A stretch of 64,000 bases of DNA from Acidobacteriaceae bacterium (GCA_035944135.1 DASZBM010000001.1:372001-436000); one strand, 5' to 3'; counted from the first letter of the stretch, positions 50,711 to 60,939 are shown. Numbers and translations: made by a program. The notes: generated from the letters alone by a model not told the origin.

Positions 50711-52669
50711 TTACACAAGCTTCGGCCGAAGCGCCATGAAGCCAGCCTTCTGCTGGTAAGCATTTGCGAGCGCACAGGCCTTCGCCTCCTCATACAGAGG
50801 CGCAAGGAAGGTGATCGAAACCGGCGTCCCGGGGCCGCCAACGTTGTTCATCGCTCCCTCTTCGGTGCTGGCCGGAGGCGGAGCGTCATCGCCCCGGATT
50901 CCGTTCGGAACGATCACGGCGGGCTGTCCGCAGAGGTTTGTTGCGGTGAGCTGAGTTCCACCGCTTGGAGCGACGATGACGTCGAATTTTGTGAACAGGT
51001 CATGCATCTGCGCGATGGCCAGCGTGCGTGCGCGCTGCGCCTGGATGTAATCGACCGCCGGAGTGAAACGCGCTGTGCGGAACTGATTCGGCCAATCGAA
51101 GGGCTTTTGTCCGGTGAGCAAAGCATCGCGACCGGAGAGCGTAAGTTCGTCGAATGCCGCTGCGGCCTCTGAGCTGAGGATGCTCAGCAGTGCGGAGAAG
51201 TGGAAGTCCGGCAGTTCACAGGGAGTGAGCGTTAAGCCCATTGCGCGCAGTCTGTCGAGAGTCGCCGCGTCATACTTTGCGTCATACAGCCGCCGCTCAA
51301 ACTGGGCTTTGTGTTCGTTCTCGCGCTTCGAGCGTTCCTCGTCCGACAGAGTTGCAATCTCATCCTTCGGGAGTGGTTGCAGCACAGGTGTGTCAAACGC
51401 AGACTTGATATAGCCCACGCGAAGCTTGCGCACGTCGATCGTCAGGTCGGCATTGAAGGCTCCGGCGTGCACGCTGAGGTCCTGGCCGTCAGGGCCGGAG
51501 ATCGCGTGCAACACCATCGCGCAGTCCTCTGCTGAGCGCGTAATCGGCCCGATTTTATCCATCGACCACGAGAGCGCCATCGCCCCCGTTCGCGGCACGC
51601 GGCCAAAGCTCGGTCGCAAGCCCGTCGCGCCGCAGCGCGTTGATGGTGAAGAGATCGAGCCGAGTGTCTCGGTTCCAATCGCAAAGCCGAGGCAACCGGC
51701 CGCCACGGCGCTTGCTGAGCCTGCGGAACTTCCGCTTGAACCTTGATGCGGATTCCATGGGTTCCGCGTGCGGGCGCCAAACCAGAGATCGCCTTGCGCG
51801 AGCGCGCCCAGAGTCATCTTGGCGACCAGCACCGCCCCGGCTTCATCCAGACGCTTCACAACTTCAGCATCGTAGTCGAACTGCTGATGCTCAAAACCGG
51901 CAGCGCCCCATGTGGTCGGGTAACCTTTCACGGCCAGGAGATCCTTCGCGCCCCACGGAATTCCGTGCAGCGGGCCTCGATCGTGACCACTGGCGAGTTC
52001 GCGATCCGCCTGCGCCGCCTGCTTCAGCGCACGCTCGTCGGTGTAGGTGATCACGAACTTCAGCAGTGGGTCGTAACGACGCAGGCGCGCGAGGTACATC
52101 TTCGTGAGCTCGACTGACGTCACCTTACGCTGGCGCAGCGCGACACCAAGCTCGCGCACGGTTGCAAAGGCCCACGCCTCGCTTGCAATATCCGCGTCTT
52201 CGCGTGCGCTCTTCGCCTCGGCAACGATCTTCGCGATGTTCGGGGCCGGTCCGAGCCGCAGCGGTTGCGGCTGCTCAACCGGCGGAGGATTTGTGCCCGC
52301 GGGCACGGGATTCGTCATCGCGACTGGCGCGACACCATTCGCGAGATGAAGTTCGCGGACGCGCAGCGCACTGTTCCGCTGCGATAGAAGACCGTCCAGC
52401 ATCATCTGCTTTTGCTCATCAGTGATGTGGACCGCAGCAATCACGGCGGCAGCGTCGATCATCGCCGGAGTGATGGCCGGCCAACCGCGCAGATCTTCGT
52501 TGCCCGACTGCGGCGGCCGCGATCCTGAGGCTCCGGCAGCCTGTGGTGTCGACGCGAGCGCCAGCAGTGCTCCGGGAAAAAGTGTTTGGCCAAGGCCGGC
52601 CGCAGCGCAAACAGAGAGCAACGTGCGGCGGTTGAGCGCCACAGGGGAACCTTTCGATGAAGTCAGCAT
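50711..52669 (-). CDS. Amidase-signature family hydrolase, probably exported by Tat
   Basis: A 652-residue amidase. The N-terminus has twin arginines (VALNRRTLLSVCAAAGLGQT), a Tat-type signal though the second residue pattern is not ideal. The amidase-signature core (about 210-640) supplies the Lys of HGIPWGAKDLL and the two Ser in GSSGSSAGSAS. It hydrolyses an amide bond of unknown substrate. Many such secreted amidases act on short amides or peptides. I chose ATG 52669, since longer frames upstream overlap the divergent permease gene. The N-terminal ~130 residues are additional to the core. Confidence 0.86.
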   Translation of the reverse strand: MLTSSKGSPVALNRRTLLSVCAAAGLGQTLFPGALLALASTPQAAGASGSRPPQSGNEDLRGWPAITPAMIDAAAVIAAVHITDEQKQMMLDGLLSQRNSALRVRELHLANGVAPVAMTNPVPAGTNPPPVEQPQPLRLGPAPNIAKIVAEAKSAREDADIASEAWAFATVRELGVALRQRKVTSVELTKMYLARLRRYDPLLKFVITYTDERALKQAAQADRELASGHDRGPLHGIPWGAKDLLAVKGYPTTWGAAGFEHQQFDYDAEVVKRLDEAGAVLVAKMTLGALAQGDLWFGARTRNPWNPHQGSSGSSAGSASAVAAGCLGFAIGTETLGSISSPSTRCGATGLRPSFGRVPRTGAMALSWSMDKIGPITRSAEDCAMVLHAISGPDGQDLSVHAGAFNADLTIDVRKLRVGYIKSAFDTPVLQPLPKDEIATLSDEERSKRENEHKAQFERRLYDAKYDAATLDRLRAMGLTLTPCELPDFHFSALLSILSSEAAAAFDELTLSGRDALLTGQKPFDWPNQFRTARFTPAVDYIQAQRARTLAIAQMHDLFTKFDVIVAPSGGTQLTATNLCGQPAVIVPNGIRGDDAPPPASTEEGAMNNVGGPGTPVSITFLAPLYEEAKACALANAYQQKAGFMALRPKLV

Positions 52670-52750
52670 GCGTGAAATTATTGCATCCACACAACGAAGG
52701 CTCATCCTTTCTCTGCCTGAACATCGACGATTTTGTGCGACGATGCTCGG

Positions 52751-54193
52751 ATGAGCGAAGCAGAACTGGAGACGCACGCCGCGGACGAGCCGCCGCAGGA
52801 GCATCATCTCCGGCGGCAACTACGGCTTCGTGATCTCGTTCTGGCGCAGGTTCTCACCGTTGTCGGGAGTTCATGGGTTGGGCTCGCTGCAGGTCTCGGC
52901 CGCGCGCAGACGCTCGTCTGGCTGCTCGCGCTGGTCAGCTTTTATCTGCCGATGGCGGTCGCGGTCTTCTATCTGAATCGGTCGATGCCGCTAGAAGGCG
53001 GCCTGTACGTGTGGGCGCGCCGCGCCTTCGGTGACGCGCTCGGATTCATGACCGCGTGGAACATCTGGCTGTACGCGCTCTCCAGCATCGCCACAATCCT
53101 GTTTCAGATTCCGAGCGAGATGTCCTACATGATCGGGCCGTCGGCGGCCTCGCTGCCGGAGAGCCATACGTTTGTGTACTCGCTGCTTGGCGTCATCGTC
53201 GCCTTGCTCGCGTGGACTGCCGTTCGCGGACTCTCGCTGGGCAAATGGATTCACAACGTCAGCGGCGCGTCGATGATCCTGGCTTTCGCGCTGCTGATTT
53301 TCGCGCCGTTCTGGGCGCTCCTGCATGGGCACCCGGTGCACTTCGCACCGTTCACCTTCGCGCTGCCGCACTCTGACAAAGAGTCGCTTGCATTGATCGG
53401 CCAGATCCTCTTCGCATCCTCGGGACTCGAGTACATCGCCATACTTGCGGGCGAGACGCACTCACCTGCACGCGACATCGGACGCAGCGTCGTGATCGCG
53501 ACGCCAATCGTCTTTGCGATGTTTATGCTCGGCACCGGCTCGGTGCTTGCCTTTCACAATGCGAATCCAAGTGTCGCGATCAACTTCGTGGCGCCGATCC
53601 CGCAGACACTTCGTCTCGCGTTTGCGGGCAGCAATGCTGCTACGCTGCTGGCCCGGTTCTCGATTCTGCTGCTGCAGATTCGAATCCTCGGCGCCTCCAG
53701 TTATCTCTTCACCGGAGTGACGCGCCTTCCAATGACGGCAGGATGGGACCACCTCGCACCGCGCTGGTTCACGCGGCTGCATCCGCGCTTCCAAACGCCG
53801 GCAAACTCCATCTACTTCACGACCGCGATCGTGGCAGCCATGCTGGTCTTCGGCTCGCTTGGGGTTCGCGCGGCAGAGGCGTTCGATGTGCTGAACAATG
53901 CTTCGACGGACTTCTACGTGCTCGCCTACATAGCGATGTTTGCGATTGGCTTCTTCGGGCCGCATAACCTTCGCCGTCAGTTGCCCGGTTGGGCAATTGC
54001 GTGGTGCGGTCTGGGCGCGCTGACCTCGATACTCATTTTCATCCTGAACGCCTACCCTTTCGTACAGGTCGCGAGTGGATTGGGTTTCGCCACGAAAATT
54101 TTGGGCACGATCATCGCAGCCAACGTCATCGGCTATGTCTTCTATCGCCGCGCGGCCAATCAATCACTTCGAGCATCGAATATCCGTGCCTGA
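52751..54193 (+). CDS. APC-superfamily amino-acid permease
   Basis: A 480-residue inner-membrane transporter with 12 predicted helices. The first helix begins after HHLRRQLRLRDLVLAQVLTV, with the helix-1 break VVGSSWVG typical of APC carriers. PLEGGLYVWARRAFGD marks the second-third helix region. It probably moves amino acids by sodium or proton coupling; the substrate is unknown. Start at 52751 is likely; a frame 18 nt longer exists. It is divergent from the amidase gene, and its last 8 nt overlap the mutM start. Confidence 0.87.
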   Translation: MSEAELETHAADEPPQEHHLRRQLRLRDLVLAQVLTVVGSSWVGLAAGLGRAQTLVWLLALVSFYLPMAVAVFYLNRSMPLEGGLYVWARRAFGDALGFMTAWNIWLYALSSIATILFQIPSEMSYMIGPSAASLPESHTFVYSLLGVIVALLAWTAVRGLSLGKWIHNVSGASMILAFALLIFAPFWALLHGHPVHFAPFTFALPHSDKESLALIGQILFASSGLEYIAILAGETHSPARDIGRSVVIATPIVFAMFMLGTGSVLAFHNANPSVAINFVAPIPQTLRLAFAGSNAATLLARFSILLLQIRILGASSYLFTGVTRLPMTAGWDHLAPRWFTRLHPRFQTPANSIYFTTAIVAAMLVFGSLGVRAAEAFDVLNNASTDFYVLAYIAMFAIGFFGPHNLRRQLPGWAIAWCGLGALTSILIFILNAYPFVQVASGLGFATKILGTIIAANVIGYVFYRRAANQSLRASNIRA

Positions 54194-55013
54194 ACTCCCC
54201 GAAGTCGAAACCGTCGCCAATGGCGTGAACGCGCGAGTCCGCGGACAGCGCATCGTGCGTGTGTGGACCAGCGGCAAGCCGCAGACGTTCAAGTCGCCGG
54301 AGGAGGAGATCGCCCAGGCGCTTACGGGCGCAACCATCGAACGCGTGCGCCGCGTCGGCAAGTCGATCGTCTTTGACCTTACCCGTGCGAAGAAGCCAGC
54401 GCCGCAGTTCCTTGTCCATCTCGGCATGACCGGCCGCCTGCTGGTGTCGCAGCCTGAGGTCCCGCTGCCGCCGCACACACACGCCATCCTCACGCTGGCT
54501 GACAAGCGCGAGATCCGCTTCGTCGACCCGCGGCGTTTCGGCCGGCTCTCTGTGGTTCCAATCACACGCCAGGAGCCTGAAGGTTACAGCGGCCCCGGAA
54601 AGGAACCGACCACCATCTCCGCGGAGGAATTCGCGCAGCTCTTTCGCGCGCGCAAGCTGGCCATCAAGGCGGCTCTGCTGAATCAGTCAATCCTGCATGG
54701 CGTGGGCAACATTTATGCAGACGAGAGCCTGTTCCGCGCCGGCATACGTCCTCGCCGCGCTGCAGGACGCCTGACCCGCGACGAGCTCACGCGGCTGCAC
54801 GCCGCATTGCAGCAGGTGCTGGCGCATGCGATTCAACTCGGAGGCTCATCGGTCTCAGATTACGTGGACGCTGACGGGGTGCGCGGGTTCTTCCAGCTCG
54901 AACACAAAGTTTATGGCCGCGCCGGCCAGGATTGCACTGTCTGCTCCATACCGCTCAAGAAGATCACTGTCGGCGGACGCACGACGGTTTATTGCCCGCA
55001 CTGCCAGCATTGA
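54186..55013 (+). CDS. mutM: Formamidopyrimidine-DNA glycosylase
   Basis: A 275-residue Fpg that removes oxidised purines such as 8-oxoG. The GTG start is decisive: after Met removal the N-terminal residue is Pro (PELPEVETVANGV), the catalytic nucleophile with the following Glu. Other blocks are FLVHLGMTGRLLVSQPEVPL and HGVGNIYADESLFRAGIRPR. The C-terminal zinc finger is built from CTVC and CPHC. It overlaps the permease gene by 8 nt, an odd pair that suggests coupled translation. Confidence 0.96.
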   Translation: MPELPEVETVANGVNARVRGQRIVRVWTSGKPQTFKSPEEEIAQALTGATIERVRRVGKSIVFDLTRAKKPAPQFLVHLGMTGRLLVSQPEVPLPPHTHAILTLADKREIRFVDPRRFGRLSVVPITRQEPEGYSGPGKEPTTISAEEFAQLFRARKLAIKAALLNQSILHGVGNIYADESLFRAGIRPRRAAGRLTRDELTRLHAALQQVLAHAIQLGGSSVSDYVDADGVRGFFQLEHKVYGRAGQDCTVCSIPLKKITVGGRTTVYCPHCQH

Positions 55014-55051
55014 GTTCGCTCACTCATGAGCGAGCGAATCAACAACGGGCG

Positions 55052-56023
55052 TCAGCAACGATCCACGGCCTGCTCTGCCGCAACCGCCGCACCCACCACG
55101 CGCGTCGTCTGATCGTCATCGACGATCTCCACCGAATAGCTCTGCAGCGGACTCATCTTGACCATCTGGTGCAGATAATCCTTCAGCATATTCAGATCGA
55201 GGAAGCGAACGTTATACCCGGTGATGTAGAACTTCTTCGCGCCAGCCTGATGAATGACGGTCGCAGTTCCTGCTGCCAGCGCCTTGTGCCACAGGTGCTT
55301 GAACTCCACGCAGCGCGCATTGCTCCTGCGGTTGGCCGCCTCGAAAACCTCTTCGGGCTCCATATCCAGGAACCGCAGACGCATCGCGCGGTGGCCCATG
55401 ATGCCCTCCAGGTGGCCGCGCCCTCCGCAACCGCAGTAGTTCTCCTTGTCGTCGAGAGTGACGACGGTGTGTCCACCCTCCCACACGCCTTCCATGAACG
55501 GATAGCACCCATAGCCGATGCCTGTGCCGATGGTCCAGACGCGCACCTGCTGCTCCAGCTTGCCATGCCGCGAAGCGAGACCTGCCGCCACAGCGTCCGC
55601 ATCATTGAGAATGGTAACGGGGGCTTTCAGTCCGCGCGACTCAAGCCCGGAAGCAACCAATTCCTGGATGCGTGCTCCCTTGAGCTGCGGCAGATTCGGC
55701 GCCTCTTCCACCACGCCATTGCGAATCATTCCCGGGAGCGCGACGCCGACAGCCTTGATCCTCGATTCGTGTCCTTTTGCGGCCTTCAACGCCAGATCGC
55801 AAATGCCTTCGACGAGCGATTCCGTCGGGAGCTCTACAAGCGAATCATCCTCGTCGGAATCCTGTGGAATCGGGCCTGGCGGATACGACAACAGATCGCC
55901 CTGAACCTTGTGATCGATGGCTAACCCGGCGTAGAGACGCTCGGCCACATTCACGCCAATCGCTTCTACAGGCTCGCTGTTTGCGGCGCCGGTTACCTTG
56001 CCCGCCCTGTCGCGTTCTGCCAT
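55052..56023 (-). CDS. ROK-family sugar kinase or regulator-like protein
   Basis: A 323-residue ROK protein. ATP/phosphate motifs include IGVNVAERLYAGLAIDHKVQ near the start, VTILNDADAVAAGLA with the catalytic-type Asp, and IGTGIGYGC. The zinc-like region reads CGCGGRGHLEG, with His instead of the usual third Cys. It has no N-terminal winged helix, so it is a kinase-type member. Its substrate is unknown. It stands alone and convergent with mutM, 38 bp apart. Confidence 0.82.
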   Translation of the reverse strand: MAERDRAGKVTGAANSEPVEAIGVNVAERLYAGLAIDHKVQGDLLSYPPGPIPQDSDEDDSLVELPTESLVEGICDLALKAAKGHESRIKAVGVALPGMIRNGVVEEAPNLPQLKGARIQELVASGLESRGLKAPVTILNDADAVAAGLASRHGKLEQQVRVWTIGTGIGYGCYPFMEGVWEGGHTVVTLDDKENYCGCGGRGHLEGIMGHRAMRLRFLDMEPEEVFEAANRRSNARCVEFKHLWHKALAAGTATVIHQAGAKKFYITGYNVRFLDLNMLKDYLHQMVKMSPLQSYSVEIVDDDQTTRVVGAAVAAEQAVDRC

Positions 56024-56153
56024 CCTCCGGCTCCTCCGGGCTTTTGGCCCTGGTGTGCGCTCGAGAAAACCAACATCGCCTAAAACAAGTGAAACTAGCT
56101 TGTTGCAGGAACCGTAGTCAATCGCCTCCGGCTCCTTCTGCCTCAGAACTCCG

Positions 56154-57548
56154 CTAATCCAGCTTGGAGACGCGGTTCAAGCCGTTGAACGCAGCAACCT
56201 TATAGCACTCCGCCAACGTCGGGTAGTTGAAGACCGTGTCGACGAAGTATTCCAGCCTGCCGCCCAGCGCCATCACTGCCTGTCCAATGTGCAGGAGCTC
56301 GCTTGCACCTTCGCCGATGATGTGAACACCTAAAATCGAGTGGTTCCCGCGATGAAAGATCAGCTTCAGACGGCCTGTCGTATCGCCGCGAATCTGTCCG
56401 CGTGCAATCTCGCGATAGTACGCCACGCCGACTTCATACGGCACATCCTCTTCTGTCAGCTGCTCTTCCGTCTTGCCGATGAAGCTGATCTCAGGAATTG
56501 TGTAGATGCCGTAGGGGTAAAAGCTTGGGTTTGAAACGATCGTCTGGTCGCCGAATGCGCGCGCCGCGGCAATCCTTCCCTGCTCCATGGAGACTGACGC
56601 GAGCGACGGAAATCCAATCACGTCGCCGACCGCAAACACGATCGGCTGCTTGGTGCGGAAGTCCTTGTCCACTGGAATGCGTCCGCGCGCGTCTGCCTCA
56701 ATGCCCGCCGCCGAAAGGTTCAGCTCGTCGACGTTGCCTTGGCGGCCAACCGCGTAGAGCAGCGCGTCCCCTTGAAGCTTCTTCTTCGACTCGAGGTTCG
56801 CGACGACAGAGCCTTCGCTCTCTTCAACGGACTCGACCTCTTCATTCAGTCGCATTGTCACGCGAGCGTCGCGCAGGTGGTAGCTTAGCGCTTCCACAAT
56901 CTCCTGATCAGCAAACTCGAGCAGCCGTGGACGGCGCTCGATTAACGTCACTCTTACGCCGAGCGCAGCGAACATGCAGCAGTACTCCACGCCGATGACG
57001 CCGCCGCCGACAATAATCATCGTCTTCGGCAGGTTCGCGAGGTTCAGCACCTGGTCCGAATTCACAATCGTCGTGCCGTTGATCGGAACTTTGGGCGAGC
57101 TCGCCGGCTTTGTTCCCGTCGCAATGATGACGTTCTGGCCCTCGTAGACTGTCTGGCCGCGCGTGTTCGTCACCTTCACGTGTGTGGGGTCTTCGAAGCT
57201 TGCAACGCCGGTCAGCACCTCGACGTTATTGCGCGAGAGCTGCGCATCGGTGACATCGACTTCTGTCTTGATCACGTGCTGCACGCGGAAGGCGAGATCG
57301 GCCATCGTGATCCGCTCCTTCACGCGATAGTTCATGCCATAGATCGACTTGTAGTTGTAGCCCGAGAGATGCAGCACGGCTTCGCGCATCGTCTTCGACG
57401 GAATCGTGCCCGTGTTGATGCACACGCCACCGACCACCTCGCGCGCTTCAATCAGCGCAACTCTCTTGTTCAGCTTGGCGCCGTAAATTGCGGCACGCTG
57501 ACCTGCCGGTCCGGAGCCAATGACGATGAGGTCGTACGGATTGGCCAT
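56154..57548 (-). CDS. sthA: Soluble NAD(P) transhydrogenase
   Basis: A 464-residue flavoprotein of the pyridine nucleotide disulphide oxidoreductase family. FAD binding is in DLIVIGSGPAGQRAAIYGAK. In the redox-site position the sequence GGVCINTGTIPSKT has a single Cys, as in SthA, instead of the CxxxxC pair of lipoamide dehydrogenases. NAD binding is in MIIVGGGVIGVEYCCMFAAL, and the C-terminal interface is normal. It balances NADPH and NADH. Start at 57548 is preferred; an upstream GTG frame lacks homology. Confidence 0.92.
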   Translation of the reverse strand: MANPYDLIVIGSGPAGQRAAIYGAKLNKRVALIEAREVVGGVCINTGTIPSKTMREAVLHLSGYNYKSIYGMNYRVKERITMADLAFRVQHVIKTEVDVTDAQLSRNNVEVLTGVASFEDPTHVKVTNTRGQTVYEGQNVIIATGTKPASSPKVPINGTTIVNSDQVLNLANLPKTMIIVGGGVIGVEYCCMFAALGVRVTLIERRPRLLEFADQEIVEALSYHLRDARVTMRLNEEVESVEESEGSVVANLESKKKLQGDALLYAVGRQGNVDELNLSAAGIEADARGRIPVDKDFRTKQPIVFAVGDVIGFPSLASVSMEQGRIAAARAFGDQTIVSNPSFYPYGIYTIPEISFIGKTEEQLTEEDVPYEVGVAYYREIARGQIRGDTTGRLKLIFHRGNHSILGVHIIGEGASELLHIGQAVMALGGRLEYFVDTVFNYPTLAECYKVAAFNGLNRVSKLD

Positions 57549-57682
57549 AACGTCGTTGCGCTCTCCTAGGAGGAAACTCACCGGCGCACCACCTGAGGGT
57601 GCAAGTTCCGGCTCTGCCGCTGTCTATCATAGCCCTCTCACGCAAAAGGGCCAGCGCTGCCGTACGAACGCTACACTAAAGG

Positions 57683-58291
57683 ATGCTTCGATGCGCGATC
57701 ACGGACGGCACTGCATCCAGTTTCGTGAACTCCGCACAGATTGAAGCGCTGCAGAATCGTGTGCGGCGTTGGGCCGCCGATGGCATCGATTTCATACAGC
57801 TTCGCGAAAAGCAGCTCGACAGCGGTGCGCTGTTCGCACTCGCCGATGCCGCGCTCCGCACACTTCGCGATATGAATTCGTCAACGAAGCTGATGATCAA
57901 CGCACGCGCAGATGTTGCGATCGCCGTTCGTGCACGTGGCGTCCACCTCACCTCGCGGCCCGATGAACTCGCACCGGAACAGGTGCGCGAGCTCTTTATA
58001 CATGCCGGCCTTCCCGCACCAGTCGTCGGCATCTCCTGCCACACGGCGGACGACATTCTCCGCGCGCGCGGCAGCCGCCCCGATTACGTACTTTTCGGGC
58101 CGGTCGTCGAGAAACGCATCGACGGCGAGCTTATCGCCGCAGGGGTCGGCGTCGACGTCCTTCGTCACGTCTGCACACTGGCTCATGACATTCCGGTGCT
58201 CGCGCTGGGCGGGGTTACAACCGCCAATACCGCAGCAATTCTCGCGGCTGGCGCGGCCGGAGTCGCCGGAATTCGTCTCTTCGCGCGCTAG
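57683..58291 (+). CDS. thiE: Thiamine phosphate synthase
   Basis: A 202-residue TIM-barrel enzyme that joins the pyrimidine and thiazole parts of thiamine. Motifs are FIQLREKQLDSG (phosphate and Mg site), LMINARADVAIAVRARGVHL, GISCHTADD, DYVLFGPVVEKR and VLALGGVTTANTAAIL. It is shorter at the N-terminus than most ThiE but the catalytic blocks are intact. No TPP riboswitch is visible upstream. It heads the run of genes toward plsX. Confidence 0.88.
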   Translation: MLRCAITDGTASSFVNSAQIEALQNRVRRWAADGIDFIQLREKQLDSGALFALADAALRTLRDMNSSTKLMINARADVAIAVRARGVHLTSRPDELAPEQVRELFIHAGLPAPVVGISCHTADDILRARGSRPDYVLFGPVVEKRIDGELIAAGVGVDVLRHVCTLAHDIPVLALGGVTTANTAAILAAGAAGVAGIRLFAR

Positions 58292-58359
58292 CCGACCCTG
58301 CTACACTGCCCCACAACTCCACGGCCTCCCACAATCTCATCGCAAGGACGACCAATCGC

Positions 58360-58728
58360 ATGGGTCGCAGCATTCTCGCACTGCTCGCCGGCTTCATTGC
58401 AGAGCCTCTCCTCGTCGTGGCGGCTGACTGGATCTTCGCCCGGGCTCATCCCGGCGCCTTTACTCCCGAGGGCCACGTGGCCGGCACCGCCGCCATTGTT
58501 GTACTGATCTATGTCCAGGTGATCAACGCGATCTCGGGCTACATTACCGGCCGCATCGCACCGCAAAGGCCTGCCCTGCACGCCTTCATCCTGGGCATTG
58601 TCGGATTCGTACTGTGCGTCATTGTGTCTGCGTACTCCTGGAACGCGCAGCCGCACTGGTATCTGCTCGGCGGAATCCTGCTCGCCATCCCATCTACGAC
58701 GCTGGGCGGGTATCTCGCCGGGCTTTGA
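58360..58728 (+). CDS. Small integral membrane protein (122 aa), unknown
   Basis: A 122-residue protein with four hydrophobic helices (about 4-24, 42-62, 72-92, 98-120) and short loops. No family is recognised. The ATG has AAGGA 11 nt upstream. It lies between thiE and the DUF177 gene in a same-strand series. Proteins of this size and layout are often uncharacterised membrane proteins in Acidobacteriota. Confidence 0.7.
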   Translation: MGRSILALLAGFIAEPLLVVAADWIFARAHPGAFTPEGHVAGTAAIVVLIYVQVINAISGYITGRIAPQRPALHAFILGIVGFVLCVIVSAYSWNAQPHWYLLGGILLAIPSTTLGGYLAGL

Positions 58729-58771
58729 AGCGAAGCAGCCCTGCTCTCCGTGAGAAAATAGAGGCAGGCCC

Positions 58772-59323
58772 ATGCTGATCACGCCTCTTCAACTCGCTGA
58801 CGAATCCCTTCCACTCAACGAGAGCCTTCCGGAGGGCGCAGTCGACTACGCGCCCGGCGTCCGCCAGATCGGCCCGCTCTCCCTCACCGGCAAGGCCGAG
58901 CTTATCGTCGAGCACCGCGGCCCGCGGGAGTTTGTCGAGGACATCCGGCTCCGCGCGCACTTCGAAGGCAGGTTCGAGCTGCCCTGCGCCCGTTGCCTCG
59001 AGCCCGTCCAGATGCCGCTTTCAGGCGATTTCGACCTCATTTACCGGCCTGCGAGCGTGGAAACCGAGGCCGGCGAGCACGCGATCACCGAAGATGAGAC
59101 CGAAATCGGTTATTATGAAAAGAGCGGCCTTCTGCTGGAGGACGCCGTGCGCGAGCAGGTGCTTTTGAACCTGCCCTCCCGTGCGCTCTGCCAGCAGGAG
59201 TGCAAAGGGCTTTGCCCGAAGTGTGGCGCCAATCGCAACACGGCCGAGTGCGGCTGCGTTGAAGAGCAGACAGACCCGCGCTGGAGTGCCTTCAACGGGC
59301 TCACCTTCAGCAATAAGGCCTGA
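58772..59323 (+). CDS. DUF177 (YceD-like) protein
   Basis: A 183-residue protein of the YceD/DUF177 family, nearly always directly upstream of rpmF. The N-terminal half contains LPCARCLEPVQMPLSGDFDL. The C-terminal half has a Cys-rich part, QQECKGLCPKCGANRNTAEC, that could bind zinc. A role in 23S rRNA or L32 accumulation has been proposed for relatives. Spacing to rpmF is 100 bp. Confidence 0.9.
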   Translation: MLITPLQLADESLPLNESLPEGAVDYAPGVRQIGPLSLTGKAELIVEHRGPREFVEDIRLRAHFEGRFELPCARCLEPVQMPLSGDFDLIYRPASVETEAGEHAITEDETEIGYYEKSGLLLEDAVREQVLLNLPSRALCQQECKGLCPKCGANRNTAECGCVEEQTDPRWSAFNGLTFSNKA

Positions 59324-59423
59324 GCGCCAGTTCTTCGGAGCCTAGGCCGCCCAGAGAATTTGCAACACTAAGTTTCGCCGTCGGCGCTAACCCGCTGCGG
59401 CTGTTCAGTTTGAGAGGTTTTCC

Positions 59424-59609
59424 ATGCCTAATCCGAAACGGCGCCACAGCAAGCAGCGCACCGCCAAGCGCCGCAGTCACGACTTCCTAACCCCGACCGG
59501 TGTCTCCACCTGCCCGAACTGTGGCGAGCCCAAGCGGCCTCACACGGTCTGCGCCAAGTGCGGCGAGTACAAGGGCCGGGCAGTCGTAGCAGCCAAGAAC
59601 GCCGAGTAA
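59424..59609 (+). CDS. rpmF: 50S ribosomal protein L32
   Basis: A 61-residue L32 with PNPKRRHSKQRTAKRRSHDF and a zinc-ribbon made of CPNC and CAKC. It sits in the conserved DUF177-rpmF-plsX order that couples ribosome and phospholipid synthesis. Four Cys are intact, so this is the zinc-binding form. Confidence 0.97.
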   Translation: MPNPKRRHSKQRTAKRRSHDFLTPTGVSTCPNCGEPKRPHTVCAKCGEYKGRAVVAAKNAE

Positions 59610-59712
59610 GTCCATCGAGATAGCATCTCCCGAGGCAATGGCAGTGGCTCACATCTCCTTTACACTCCGCAGTTAAGGTTCCAGCCAGGCTCTCTAAAGA
59701 AGCTCCGAGCGC

Positions 59713-60798
59713 ATGCCAATCGACATCGTTCTCGATGCCATGGGGTCCGACAAGGCCCCCGACCCTGAGATCCGCGGGGCGATACTGGCTGCCCGCCATC
59801 TGGACGTCCGCGTCCACTTGGTTGGCCCAGAGGATGTTCTGCGCCCGAAACTGCGCGCGGCCCTCAAAGAGGATGGCGACCAGAGTGGCGGCCCTCTTCC
59901 CAATCCACTCGAAGCCCTTGAAGCTCTGGTCAACCAGAACGGCCGCAAGCGCAAGCACCGGCCGGCGGTTTTCCTTGTCCAGGCCAGCGAGTGGATCAGC
60001 ATGGAGGACAAAGCCGCACTCGCCGTCCGCTCCAAGCGCGACAGCTCCATGCGCGTCGGCCTCAAGATGGTCCGCGAAGGACGTGCCGGCGGATTCGTAA
60101 CCGCCGGCAACACGGGCGCCGCGATGGCGACCGCCAAAATGGTGCTCGGCTCTCTTCAGGGCGTCGACCGCCCGGCGCTGGCAACTGTGCTGCCCACCAC
60201 CGCAGGCGCTCCCTGCGTGCTTCTCGATGTGGGCGCAAACGTCGACTGCGATGCCAACAACCTGCGGCAGTTCGCTGTGATGGGCCACATGTATGCCAAG
60301 GACGTCCTGCATATCTCCAATCCGCGCCTCGGCCTGCTTTCCATCGGCGAAGAGGAGACCAAGGGCAACAATCTCACCCGCGATACCCTTCCGCTGCTCC
60401 GCGAGCTCGGCCTGAACTTCATCGGCAATGTCGAAGGTCGCGACCTCTACAACGGCCGCGCCGACGTTGTTGTCTGCGACGGCTTCGTCGGCAATGTCGC
60501 GCTTAAAACCAGCGAAGGCGTTGCCAAGTTGGTAACGACCTCACTTCGAGAGAGCCTCAAGGCCACGGTCACGGCGCAGATGGGCGCTCTTCTCAGTCGC
60601 AAGGCCTTTCACAACTTCAAGAAGCGCATCGATTACTCCGAATACGGCGGAGCCCCGCTGCTGGGCGTGCGTGGCGTTTGCATCGTCGGCCATGGCAGTT
60701 CCAACGAGCGCGCCATCATGAACGGCATCCGCGTCGCGGCCGAGTTCGCTCTCGCCGACGTCAATCATGCGATCGAGAGTGCCCTGGCTCCCCGCTGA
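59713..60798 (+). CDS. plsX: Phosphate acyltransferase PlsX
   Basis: A 361-residue enzyme converting acyl-ACP to acyl-phosphate for membrane lipid synthesis. It opens [20 protein letters not shown], with [20 protein letters not shown] and [20 protein letters not shown] following. [19 protein letters not shown] and the C-terminal [20 protein letters not shown] complete it. It is about 10 to 15 residues longer than E. coli PlsX, mostly in a Gly/Pro-rich loop near residue 60. fabH, which often follows, is absent. Confidence 0.96.
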   Translation: MPIDIVLDAMGSDKAPDPEIRGAILAARHLDVRVHLVGPEDVLRPKLRAALKEDGDQSGGPLPNPLEALEALVNQNGRKRKHRPAVFLVQASEWISMEDKAALAVRSKRDSSMRVGLKMVREGRAGGFVTAGNTGAAMATAKMVLGSLQGVDRPALATVLPTTAGAPCVLLDVGANVDCDANNLRQFAVMGHMYAKDVLHISNPRLGLLSIGEEETKGNNLTRDTLPLLRELGLNFIGNVEGRDLYNGRADVVVCDGFVGNVALKTSEGVAKLVTTSLRESLKATVTAQMGALLSRKAFHNFKKRIDYSEYGGAPLLGVRGVCIVGHGSSNERAIMNGIRVAAEFALADVNHAIESALAPR

Positions 60799-60939
60799 AT
60801 CCGTCTTTCTCGTTTCATCCCATGCAAGATACTTCCAGCATCTCCTACCAGTCTGAACTGGAGAGGCATCGCCCTCATGCGACCTGCCGTCGTAGACATG
60901 AACGCGCCGTAACGTCGGCGCTGCGATGGGGGTCTCTGG

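Noticed and set aside
56154-57548. Dihydrolipoamide dehydrogenase
   Set aside because: The redox-active CxxxxC pair is not present; the single-Cys site and IPSKT context fit SthA.
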